Positions 41,475 through 48,964 of a stretch of 64,000 bases of DNA are shown in pieces (position 1 is the first letter of the stretch; each line of letters opens with the position of its first letter). The notes beneath the pieces were generated by a model. That model was not told the origin of the DNA. It made no database searches and saw only the letters and a list, made by a program, of their open reading frames with translations. The position numbers and the translations under genes are program-made. This DNA comes from UBA3871 sp002392265 (GTDB lineage Bacteria; Bacillota; Clostridia; Peptostreptococcales; Anaerovoracaceae): positions 1-64,000 of the forward strand of contig CAMOGS010000066.1 of NCBI GenBank assembly GCA_946614255.1. The letters run 5' to 3'.

Positions 41475-41845
41475 TGGTGAAGGTGATGGGAATCGAACCC
41501 ATGTCCGAAAGTAATTCCAAAAGAATTTCTCCGAGCGCAGCCTGTGATTTTTTGTTTCGCATTGCCAGTCGCCCATAGGCAGGCTAAAGGCTTTGCTATC
41601 TCGTAGGTCCCCTGTGCTACCGAGAACTCACACAGAGTTTTCCCGTATGTCGAGGCCGGATTCCTCACCTACGGGTGAATGAGGACCGACCACGCTACCG
41701 CTGTGCGCGGCGCAGAACTATGCTGCTAATGCGTAATTAGTGTTATTTTTAGCGTTTGTATTTAACGTGCCATTTTTAACGCAGACTTGGCAAACTGCGG
41801 CTCGCTTATCTTCCTTCCTCGCCCCCGTCGAAACCGAACCCCCCC
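41475..41845 (-). ncRNA. ssrA: tmRNA (transfer-messenger RNA)
   Basis: On the minus strand the 5' part reads TTCGGTTTCGACGGGG, the signature of tmRNA. The 3' end has the T-arm GGGTTCGATTCCC and encodes CCA (41475-41477). The tag frame ends AAC ACT AAT TAC GCA TTA GCA GCA TAG, stop at 41718-41720, so the degradation tag ends NTNYALAA. Reading upstream gives AKNN and perhaps TN before it; the resume codon is not certain. It rescues stalled ribosomes with SmpB, encoded 2.6 kb away at 44426. The acceptor stem pairs a run of seven G with CACCTTC, which needs wobbles and one mismatch, so the exact 5' end is uncertain by a base or so. Confidence 0.93.
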
Positions 41846-41892
41846 GGGGTTCAGCAAAGGGAACTCGCATTTGGCTCCCCTTTTACACTATT

Positions 41893-41921
41893 ATTGTACA
41901 TCGCCGCATACATATTATCAA
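41893..41921 (-). promoter_or_regulatory. Promoter of ssrA
   Basis: Minus strand TTGATA (41916-41921), 17 bases, TACAAT (41893-41898). The predicted start is about 40 bases ahead of the mature 5' end. Confidence 0.7.
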
Positions 41922-41969
41922 GTTACAGCTATGTTACGGCTCTACTTCAAAAACATTAAAATACAAAAA

Positions 41970-42035
41970 GGCGAATTTGGGGACAGGCACCAAATTCGCC
42001 TTTTTGGAAGTTTGGTGCCTGTCCCCAAATTCGCC
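41970..42035. repeat. REP-like inverted pair (GGGGACAGGCACC family), probable terminator
   Basis: Two perfect 25-bp arms (41970-41994 and 42011-42035) in opposite orientation with a 16-base spacer. Each contains GGGGACAGGCACC and a GGCGAATTT end, and the first arm can also fold alone with the adjoining AAATTCGCC. It starts at the last base before the diguanylate cyclase stop at 42036, so it may also terminate that gene. Confidence 0.85.
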
Positions 42036-43172
42036 TTAGCTGCGCCGGTCCCTGCCCGTCTCTTTGTAATAGCGGGACTTGTCTTTGTACATTTCCTTTT
42101 CGGCACGGCGCACGAGATCGAGCACGGTGCCTTCGCCACCGTAGGCGACGCCTATTGCTGCCATCCGATCGTTTTGGTTTATAATCTCTCTGAATGCTCC
42201 GACCTTTCTTTCCAGCTCTTCAGAATCTGTATTGCGAAGCAAAACGACGAACTCATCTCCGCTTATTCGAAACATTGCATCGCCCCTGAAATTCTCAGTC
42301 AGTAGATTTGCAAACTTTATAATATACTTGTCGCCTTCTGCATGCCCATAGGTATAGTTTACACTCTTTAACGAGTTTAAGTCACAAAAAACAGCACCGA
42401 TATCGAGTAAGTTCCACGGTTTTTGCACGGTTTCGACATATGCCCTGCGGTTTCCCAGCTGTGTGAGCGAATCAATGCGCGATGTTTCTTCCAGCACTTT
42501 TGCACAGAGTCTGGACTCAGCAATTGTCTGTGACTGTATCGTGACGTAAATAACCAGCAACGAGAATGCCTCTGCCGGATATGCGAAATCCACAGAATCG
42601 GTTATAAGATAAAATCCTACTGTGAAAGTAGGAAACAGCATATATGTGCTGAGCGCTAAAGTTCTCCTGCCTCCCAAAATTTTTCCGTAGATAAACAAAA
42701 CTACATACAAATACAGCATGCATCCCAGCGGCAGGATATTTATAACATTTTCCCACGAACCTGCAACGTATTTGTAATCAACAATATTGAACAGTCCCCC
42801 GTTGATTGAGCCTATCAAAATTATAAAAAAGTCAATGCCCGTTATTACCACCACGGGGAGAACGATTTTATATGAAATATCCACAAGCTCCCGTATTACA
42901 GCCGCCAGATACATGGCAAACCCCGCAAATACGAGACAGCTTATTAAAAAAGACGCACTGTTAACAAAATATAGAAGTGGTGCATTTTTCGTACTGCCTT
43001 CAATTGCATAGCTGACTGCATCAATTGACGATCCTATGCTGCAAATGGCTATGCATACAATAAAAAGCACGGTTGAACGCTTTGCCCTCTTGATGTCACT
43101 AATACTGCCGCAAAAAATAATGAGCATTATTATCGTTGATAGTATATCTGTGGCTATAATTACCGAATTCAT
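42036..43172 (-). CDS. Membrane-bound diguanylate cyclase (GGDEF)
   Basis: 378 residues. About seven membrane helices (6-215) form an unclassified sensor. The GGDEF domain (about 222-378) has RIDSLTQLGNRRAYVE and the active site FRISGDEFVVLLRN; Ser replaces the first Gly, which is tolerated in active enzymes. No EAL domain. The product c-di-GMP would affect motility or surface attachment. GGGAG lies ahead of the start. Its stop abuts a REP-like palindrome. Confidence 0.88.
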   Translation of the reverse strand: MNSVIIATDILSTIIMLIIFCGSISDIKRAKRSTVLFIVCIAICSIGSSIDAVSYAIEGSTKNAPLLYFVNSASFLISCLVFAGFAMYLAAVIRELVDISYKIVLPVVVITGIDFFIILIGSINGGLFNIVDYKYVAGSWENVINILPLGCMLYLYVVLFIYGKILGGRRTLALSTYMLFPTFTVGFYLITDSVDFAYPAEAFSLLVIYVTIQSQTIAESRLCAKVLEETSRIDSLTQLGNRRAYVETVQKPWNLLDIGAVFCDLNSLKSVNYTYGHAEGDKYIIKFANLLTENFRGDAMFRISGDEFVVLLRNTDSEELERKVGAFREIINQNDRMAAIGVAYGGEGTVLDLVRRAEKEMYKDKSRYYKETGRDRRS

Positions 43173-43253
43173 CTAATACTCCCACGCATTATTTCCAAAT
43201 ACTTGCACTCAGAATTATATATTCCCAACGCGGCTTTGTCAAAGAATTATTCA

Positions 43254-44363
43254 TTACCCGCATATCACACCAAAAATTACGACAAGCATCGTCAGCATGC
43301 CGAAATTTGTCACGAGGAACCACTTCATAAATCCGGCAAGGTCGGCATCCTTTGCCACCATGTAGAGCTTGATTGAAATCAGGCTTGCAAGGCTTGCGAC
43401 AGGTGTGCCGAGGCCACCGATGTCAACGCCCAGCAGCAGCTCTCGTGCGCTTTCTGTGAAGCCTGCGAGAAGCAGCGTGGCCGGCACATTGCTTATGACC
43501 TGACTGAGGCCTGCGCCCAGCAGCAGCTCGTGGCCTTTGATGGCAGTGCTTAAAACTTCGTACACGGCTTCGATTCTGGCCATGTTGCCCGAAAATACGA
43601 AAAAGCAGATGAAGGTCAGGAGCAGCAGAAAGTCTGCGTGGATCAGCATTTTTCGGTCGTACACGGCAATTACCAGCACTACTGCGGCAAGCATGAGGGG
43701 CCAGCTGATTACGCGAAGCACAGTCAGGATACACACGCCAAAGAGTAGCGCATATACGGCCAGAGATTTATGGTTCAGCGCCTCCTTTCCGCGCATTTCG
43801 TGGTTTATTTCATCCTTTGGCAGAATCATGCATAAAAGCAGCGTGATTATGAGGCTCACTATCCAGACAGGAAAGCTCATCCTCAAAAACTCTGCTGCCG
43901 GTATGTCGTAATACGAATAAATGTAAAGATTTTGCGGATTACCTACGGGCGTCAGCATGCTGCCCATGTTTGCAGCAACGGTCTGGAATACGATTACGGG
44001 GATAATCTGTTTCTGCTGCCCCGCAATCGACAGCACCATTATCGAAAACGGCACAAAGGTTAAAAGCGATACATCGTTTGTAATCAGCATGGAGCTTACG
44101 AAGCATAGCATCACCAGCACGAAACCCAGCTGCCTGGTGGTCGAAGCACGCTTGCACAGCGTACGCGCAAGCGAACTGAAGGCTCCGGCTCTGCGAAGGC
44201 CTGCAACCACAACCATGAGGCAGTACAAAAGCGCCAGGGTTCGCCAGTCGATGTAGCCGGCGTATGCGGAATCAGGGCGCACAAAAAAGCAGCTGATAAC
44301 AGCTGCAAAAAATGCTATAACCAGTATTATGTCATGTCTAATTGCATTCAGTACCTTTCTCAT
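43254..44363 (-). CDS. SLC13/ArsB-like (ion transporter superfamily) permease
   Basis: 369 residues, about 10 membrane helices. ITNDVSLLTFVPF and QTVAANMGSMLTPVGNPQNLYIYS are the paired helix-hairpin motifs seen in CitMHS/ArsB/NhaD proteins, and SQVISNVPATLLLAGF is the second-half counterpart. It moves an anion or di-/tricarboxylate. Relatives are typically 410-450 residues, so this is a short member. No arsenic genes are nearby. The substrate is not assignable. Confidence 0.8.
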   Translation of the reverse strand: MRKVLNAIRHDIILVIAFFAAVISCFFVRPDSAYAGYIDWRTLALLYCLMVVVAGLRRAGAFSSLARTLCKRASTTRQLGFVLVMLCFVSSMLITNDVSLLTFVPFSIMVLSIAGQQKQIIPVIVFQTVAANMGSMLTPVGNPQNLYIYSYYDIPAAEFLRMSFPVWIVSLIITLLLCMILPKDEINHEMRGKEALNHKSLAVYALLFGVCILTVLRVISWPLMLAAVVLVIAVYDRKMLIHADFLLLLTFICFFVFSGNMARIEAVYEVLSTAIKGHELLLGAGLSQVISNVPATLLLAGFTESARELLLGVDIGGLGTPVASLASLISIKLYMVAKDADLAGFMKWFLVTNFGMLTMLVVIFGVICG

Positions 44364-44378
44364 GGTTATATCCTCTGA

Positions 44379-44430
44379 CCTGTCCCCAATTTCGCCTTTT
44401 TTCCAATTTGGTGCCTGTCCCCAAATTAGC
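44379..44430. repeat. REP-like element, second locus
   Basis: CCTGTCCCCAATTTCGCC (44379-44396) and GGTGCCTGTCCCCAAATTAGC (44410-44430) are two same-orientation copies of the core found at 41970. The smpB stop codon (44426-44428) lies within the second one. Confidence 0.75.
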
Positions 44431-44881
44431 GTTTTAGGGCCTGGGCCATGTGGCGCTCATCGTCACGTTTCTTTAAGTCGTCGCGCTTGTCGTAGAGCTT
44501 TTTGCCGCGTGCGACAGCCAGCTCCATTTTGGCGAGACCGTTTTCGTTTATGTACATCGTCAGCGGAATCAGTGTCAGACCCTGCTGCGAAATAAGTCCA
44601 ATCAGCTTGCTTATCTCCTTTTTGTGAAGGAGCAGCTTTTTCGGGCGGAGCGGGTCTGTGTTAAAACGATTTCCCTGCTTGTAGGGGCTGATGTGCATTC
44701 CGTAAACGATTACCTCACCGTCCTCCACCTTTGCAAAGGATTCCTTTAGGTTTACCCTGCCCTGGCGAACCGATTTTATTTCTGTCCCGGTCAGCACAAT
44801 TCCCGCCTCATAGATCTCGTCTATGAAGTAGTCATGCCTTGCCTTTTTATTGTTAGCTACAAGTTTTCTTTCTCTCTTCAT
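44426..44881 (-). CDS. smpB: SsrA-binding protein SmpB
   Basis: 151 residues. It binds the tRNA-like part of tmRNA and delivers it to stalled ribosomes. Motifs: NNKKARHDYFIDEIYEAGIVLTG start, GTEIKSVRQGRVNLKES, and a basic C-terminal tail GKKLYDKRDDLKKRD. The last codons and stop fall in a REP-like repeat. The tmRNA gene is 2.6 kb downstream, with a cyclase and a permease gene between. Confidence 0.97.
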   Translation of the reverse strand: MKRERKLVANNKKARHDYFIDEIYEAGIVLTGTEIKSVRQGRVNLKESFAKVEDGEVIVYGMHISPYKQGNRFNTDPLRPKKLLLHKKEISKLIGLISQQGLTLIPLTMYINENGLAKMELAVARGKKLYDKRDDLKKRDDERHMAQALKR

Positions 44882-44926
44882 CTTTCAATTTCCCTCTTTA
44901 TGTTAGCTTTTTTAGCGTTTGCGTGC

Positions 44927-45628
44927 CTACTCGGCGTAGTCGAAATCGCCCGCTATTCTTGCGGCCTCCTTGCTGTCGTCCACCCAGTCGCCCGCGCTGC
45001 CGATCAGCTTGAGCGGTGCCAGACGGAATACTGCCTTGCCCACTATGCTGTCAATGTCGACGCAGCCTACGCGGTAGTCACGGCTGTCAACACTGACGAG
45101 TCTGTTGTCGCCCATGCAGAACAGTTGACCTTCAGGCACCGTGTACGGCTCGATATATCCGTTTGTGGTGCCGTCCTTTATGTAAGCCTCTTTATAAACC
45201 TCGCCGTTCAGGTAAACCTTGCCGTCCATGATGGCAATCGTATCTCCCGGCAGTCCGATAACTCTCTTTATCAGCAGCTTTTCACCGCCGTTAAGCGCCG
45301 TAAGCCCCGAATGGAACACTACAATATCGCCGCGCTTTGGCTCGCCGAAAAGTGTATAGGCCTGCTTGCTTAAAAAGATATAGTGGTTCTCGTAAAGCGT
45401 AGGCTCCATCGAGCTTTCCTTTACGATTGTAGGCTTTATGAACTGCAGAATCAGAACTGCAATCACAACCGCAATCAGGATGTCCCTAATCCATTCCTTT
45501 ACAACCGATGCCGTACTTTGTTTTTTCTGAGGCTCCGCCCCATCAGCAGCAGGTTCAGCAGCAGGTTCTTCTGTCACGCTTTCAGCTGCTTTGATCTCTT
45601 CTTTAATCTCTTCTCTGCTAATTTCCAT
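44927..45628 (-). CDS. lepB: Signal peptidase I
   Basis: 233 residues from the ATG at 45626-45628 (AGGG upstream); a longer frame to 45682 overlaps the RluA gene. It removes signal peptides from exported proteins. A cytoplasmic Glu/Ala-rich N-terminus is followed by one membrane helix (about 50-70). The catalytic Ser is in KESSMEPTLYENHYIF, the Lys in LLIKRVIGLPGD, and the box E MGDNRLVSVDSRDYR is complete. It begins 16 bases after the upstream synthase gene ends. Confidence 0.95.
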   Translation of the reverse strand: MEISREEIKEEIKAAESVTEEPAAEPAADGAEPQKKQSTASVVKEWIRDILIAVVIAVLILQFIKPTIVKESSMEPTLYENHYIFLSKQAYTLFGEPKRGDIVVFHSGLTALNGGEKLLIKRVIGLPGDTIAIMDGKVYLNGEVYKEAYIKDGTTNGYIEPYTVPEGQLFCMGDNRLVSVDSRDYRVGCVDIDSIVGKAVFRLAPLKLIGSAGDWVDDSKEAARIAGDFDYAE

Positions 45629-45644
45629 TTTTTCATTTTCCCTT

Positions 45645-46640
45645 TCAAATATCTGTTTCCTGCCCGAATAAGTCTCGAACAATTTCCGCCATATCCGGCG
45701 GCAGCATGCATTTAACCGTCTTCCCCGTCAGATAGGCGAGTTCGTCTTCACCGCGCAGGAACTCCAGCCTGTAAGCATGCAGCAGCTGCGTTGTCAGGTG
45801 ATATCGCCTACCAACGATTTCATTTACTCTACGCCTTCCGTACTTTGTGTCGCCGATTACCGGATATCCTGCCTTTGCAAGATGCGCGCGAATCTGATGA
45901 GTCCTGCCGGTGATAAGCTCCACCTCTACAAGTGTGAACTCCTCCCCACAGAGGCTCCCATAAGCCAGCGGCACGGCATTTGTTTCCATCAGCTTTCCCG
46001 CATCGGCACTTTCCGCCAGCACACGCACAGTGTTGCGGAAGGAATCCTTTTCCATGCGGTCACGCAGCTTCAGCGGCTCTGCCATGTGGCCGGCAACGAC
46101 AGTCAGGTAGTACTTGCTGACGCAGCCTTCCTCGCGTATCATGCGGTTTGCGGCCCTCAGTGCGCCTGCCGTCTTGCCGAACAGCACCAGTCCGGTAGTG
46201 TTGCGGTCGAGCCTGTTGGCGGGTGAAGGCGTGAAAGTCTTTGCTTGGCCGGGCCTGTACTCGCCTCTGTCTATGAGGTATGATATAACCTGATTTGTCA
46301 GGTGGTTTTTCTTTTCGTGTTCGTCGCCGTGCGTGAGCAGTCCGAAAGGCTTTTCGGCGATGAGTATGTTTTCGTCTTCGTAGGCGATGCGAAAGCTCTT
46401 CCTGGAGCGTCTGATTTCCTTTGCTCTGTGAAAGGCTTCGTGCTGCTCGTCCGTGATGTATACGGTGATTTCATCGCCGGCGCTCAGCATGGTTTCCTGC
46501 GCAGCGCGCTTTCCGTTCAGCTTTACATCCTTCCGGATCATCTTGTAGATGGCTGAAAGCGGCGCCTGATTGTAATATTTTTTGAGGAATCGGTCCAGTC
46601 TCTGGCCCGCCTCATTGTCTTCAATCATTATTTTTACCAT
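45645..46640 (-). CDS. RluA family 23S rRNA pseudouridine synthase
   Basis: 331 residues. An N-terminal S4 domain (QRLDRFLKKYYNQAPLSAIY) binds RNA. The catalytic motif NRLDRNTTGLVLFGKTAGAL contains the Asp that attacks uridine, and GRTHQIRAHLAKAGYPVIGDTKYG is typical of RluC/RluD. It probably modifies 23S rRNA at RluC sites, but the exact targets are not readable. Two in-frame ATGs at residues 1 and 5 are possible starts. Confidence 0.92.
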   Translation of the reverse strand: MVKIMIEDNEAGQRLDRFLKKYYNQAPLSAIYKMIRKDVKLNGKRAAQETMLSAGDEITVYITDEQHEAFHRAKEIRRSRKSFRIAYEDENILIAEKPFGLLTHGDEHEKKNHLTNQVISYLIDRGEYRPGQAKTFTPSPANRLDRNTTGLVLFGKTAGALRAANRMIREEGCVSKYYLTVVAGHMAEPLKLRDRMEKDSFRNTVRVLAESADAGKLMETNAVPLAYGSLCGEEFTLVEVELITGRTHQIRAHLAKAGYPVIGDTKYGRRRVNEIVGRRYHLTTQLLHAYRLEFLRGEDELAYLTGKTVKCMLPPDMAEIVRDLFGQETDI

Positions 46641-46766
46641 AGCTTATATAATACCACATATGTCCTTTATTTTCAAAGGTCTTATTGGAGCAAAGCAAAT
46701 TTCACAAGTTCTTCATTGTTATAAACCCCGTTTTGTGATAAAGTATCATTGTTGGGAGAAATTATT

Positions 46767-47252
46767 ATGAATCACTTAAAGAACTTTTTTTATGACAAAA
46801 ACGATATATTTATAGCTCTGATAATACTCGCAGCGGCAACTTTAATCATTCTCTGGCGCATCGAGGTTATTATGGACTATCCAAAGGATTTGGTTGCAAG
46901 CGCATACGAGGAAAAGGCAAATCAGGGGCCTGTCACAACACCTTACGACCGCGATGATAACGCAGGTACGGTGAGTGACTCAGCCGTAAGTGCCACAGGC
47001 GATGCCATAGACGATTCCGGCCTTGGCAGCGAGGAGCCTGAGGTTTACGCAATCTATGTAAACTCCGGTCAGAATCTGACCGAGCTTGGAAATATCCTCG
47101 CAAGCTGCGGTTTCTACACCGATGCCGAGGAATTCCTGACCTATGTAAATGCAGCGGGCGCAGCATCGCGTATCCAGATGGGTAACCACTTTATCCCTGC
47201 GGGCGCTACCAAAGAGGAATGCATCGACTATCTCTGCGAGGTCGGCATTTAG
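46767..47252 (+). CDS. Small membrane protein resembling the N-terminal domain of MltG
   Basis: 161 residues from ATG 46767 behind GGGAG. One membrane helix (about 14-36, IFIALIILAAATLIILWRI), an acidic low-complexity linker (about 50-90), then a domain reading YAIYVNSGQNLTELGNILASCG...AEEFLTYVN...IQMGNHFIPAGATKEECIDYL. This pattern matches the LysM-like domain of endolytic transglycosylase MltG (YceG), but the catalytic domain is absent. It could regulate wall synthesis or bind glycans. It is the only plus-strand gene in this half. Confidence 0.65.
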   Translation: MNHLKNFFYDKNDIFIALIILAAATLIILWRIEVIMDYPKDLVASAYEEKANQGPVTTPYDRDDNAGTVSDSAVSATGDAIDDSGLGSEEPEVYAIYVNSGQNLTELGNILASCGFYTDAEEFLTYVNAAGAASRIQMGNHFIPAGATKEECIDYLCEVGI

Positions 47253-47300
47253 CCTAATTTCACAGCCGGGCAGTCAAACGGGCAAAAAAAAACGAAAAAT

Positions 47301-47345
47301 ATGACTCCAAATGCACTTATCGATTTGCACTCGGAGTCATTTTAT
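47301..47345. terminator. Bidirectional terminator between the MltG-like gene and pgi
   Basis: ATGACTCC (47301-47308) pairs with GGAGTCAT (47333-47340); T-rich runs follow on the plus strand and mirror A runs at 47284-47300 serve the minus strand. Its GACTCCAAATGC stretch is shared with the 95-bp repeats at 3001. Confidence 0.75.
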
Positions 47346-47383
47346 TTTTTACATACTTTTTACATACTTTTGGCGGCCCTTCG

Positions 47384-48958
47384 CTATCCTCTGAATCTGC
47401 TTTCAGTAATCGGCTGAACCTCTTCCATCGTTATGGCCTCGTCATTACTTGCCAGATGCAGCATCAGCCTGAATACATCGGCCTTTTCATCCTTTCTGCC
47501 GATGGCCGCAGCAAGCTCCTCCGCGGTAAAGGCTTTGCCCGGATTTTCGAGCATACAGGCCTTTGCCATGTTTTTAAGCTCGATCAGTCTGTTCGCAGCC
47601 TTCTTTCCAAACTCAACCGCCGGCTGATGATAGGCATTTACATTTATCATCCTTGCATAGATGCCTACGGCCCTCTCATAGAGTGCAATCAGCATGCCCA
47701 CATAATATGCCGAATCATCCGGCACGGTTATTGTGATGGTATGCTTTCCATGATCCTCGAGGGCTTTCTTTGTGCCGAGCATAAAAGCGTTGAGATAATC
47801 ACCGCTGGTGCTGTCCTCACCGACAATAGGCGATTTTCCTTCTCTGTCCTTTAATATCTGAACAAAGGTCGTAAACACATTGAATGGGCCGCCTACCAGC
47901 TGCTGCACATAAGAATGCTGGTCCGAAGAGCCTTTGTTTCCAAACACCGCAAGCCCCTGATTAACAGTTCCGCCATCCAGGTCAAACTCTTTCCCGAGCG
48001 ACTCCATAACCAGCTGCTGCAGGTACTTCGCAAACAACCCCAGGCTGTCTCTGTAAGGCAGCACAACCATACTCTCGCCGCCCTCACCACCGCTTGCATA
48101 GTACCATGCAAGCGCCATAATTGCCGCAGGATTATCGCGGAAGCTCTTGTTTCTTCCCAGCCTGTCGCAGTCGGAAGCTCCAAGGAGTAAGCCGTCAACA
48201 TCGATGCCCGCAAGACTCAGTGGCAAGAGACCGACAGCCGACATCACGGAAGTGCGGCCGCCTACCCAGTCCCACATAGGGAATACTGCCAGCCAGCCCT
48301 CCCTTTCAGCCTGCGCTTCGAGCTTGCTGCCCTTGCCTGTTATGCAGACCGCATGCTTTCCAAAGTCAAGGCCGTGGCTTTCGTAAAAGGCTCTCGCCTC
48401 CTCCATTGAGTTTCTCGTTTCGATTGTTCCGCCACTCTTTGAAATGACAATCAGCAGCGCCTCATCGAGGCATTCCTCAACCAGACCAAAAATTCTGTCC
48501 ATGCCGGCAGGATCTGTATTATCAAGGAAATAAAGCTCCGTTCCGACGCCCTTTTCATGCAGGGCATCGTAGATGAAGGCAGGTCCCAGACTGCTCCCGC
48601 CCATACCCGAAACCAGAGCATATTTGAATTTCGAGTTTTTTTCCGAAAGGATTTTACCCTTTACAACGGAATCTGCAAATTTCTTTACGGCATTCTTTGC
48701 TCCGTTTATTTCATCGGCTATTTCCTTTTTAGGCGCTATCTCCGTATTTCTGAGCCAGTAGTGTCCTACCATCCTCTTCTCATCGGGATTCGCTATGCAG
48801 CCTTTTTCGAGTTCGTCCATAAAGACCAGCGCGTCATCAAGCTTTGCGCTCTTCTCGGCGATATATTTGTCCGAGATGTCCATTCCACCGTACTCTATCA
48901 TCAGTCCGGTTTCTTTGTCATAAAAAAGGTTCTTGCACAGTTTGTCCCATTCCTTCAT
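47384..48958 (-). CDS. pgi: Glucose-6-phosphate isomerase
   Basis: 524 residues. It interconverts glucose-6-phosphate and fructose-6-phosphate, joining glycogen breakdown to glycolysis. SIS-fold sugar-phosphate site LLIVISKSGGTIETRNS near residue 170, VSGMGGSSLGPAF and DQHSYVQQLVGGPFNVF (catalytic His/Gln region) are visible. It is last in the glycogen cluster, 6 bases after the amylase fusion. It is longer than the roughly 450 residues common in Bacillota, nearer to a group annotated with an extended C-terminus. GGGAGG precedes the start. Confidence 0.93.
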   Translation of the reverse strand: MKEWDKLCKNLFYDKETGLMIEYGGMDISDKYIAEKSAKLDDALVFMDELEKGCIANPDEKRMVGHYWLRNTEIAPKKEIADEINGAKNAVKKFADSVVKGKILSEKNSKFKYALVSGMGGSSLGPAFIYDALHEKGVGTELYFLDNTDPAGMDRIFGLVEECLDEALLIVISKSGGTIETRNSMEEARAFYESHGLDFGKHAVCITGKGSKLEAQAEREGWLAVFPMWDWVGGRTSVMSAVGLLPLSLAGIDVDGLLLGASDCDRLGRNKSFRDNPAAIMALAWYYASGGEGGESMVVLPYRDSLGLFAKYLQQLVMESLGKEFDLDGGTVNQGLAVFGNKGSSDQHSYVQQLVGGPFNVFTTFVQILKDREGKSPIVGEDSTSGDYLNAFMLGTKKALEDHGKHTITITVPDDSAYYVGMLIALYERAVGIYARMINVNAYHQPAVEFGKKAANRLIELKNMAKACMLENPGKAFTAEELAAAIGRKDEKADVFRLMLHLASNDEAITMEEVQPITESRFRG

Positions 48959-48964
48959 CGTTTA

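Noticed and set aside
41402..41668. 88-residue minus-strand frame
   Set aside because: It lies within the tmRNA and its terminator.
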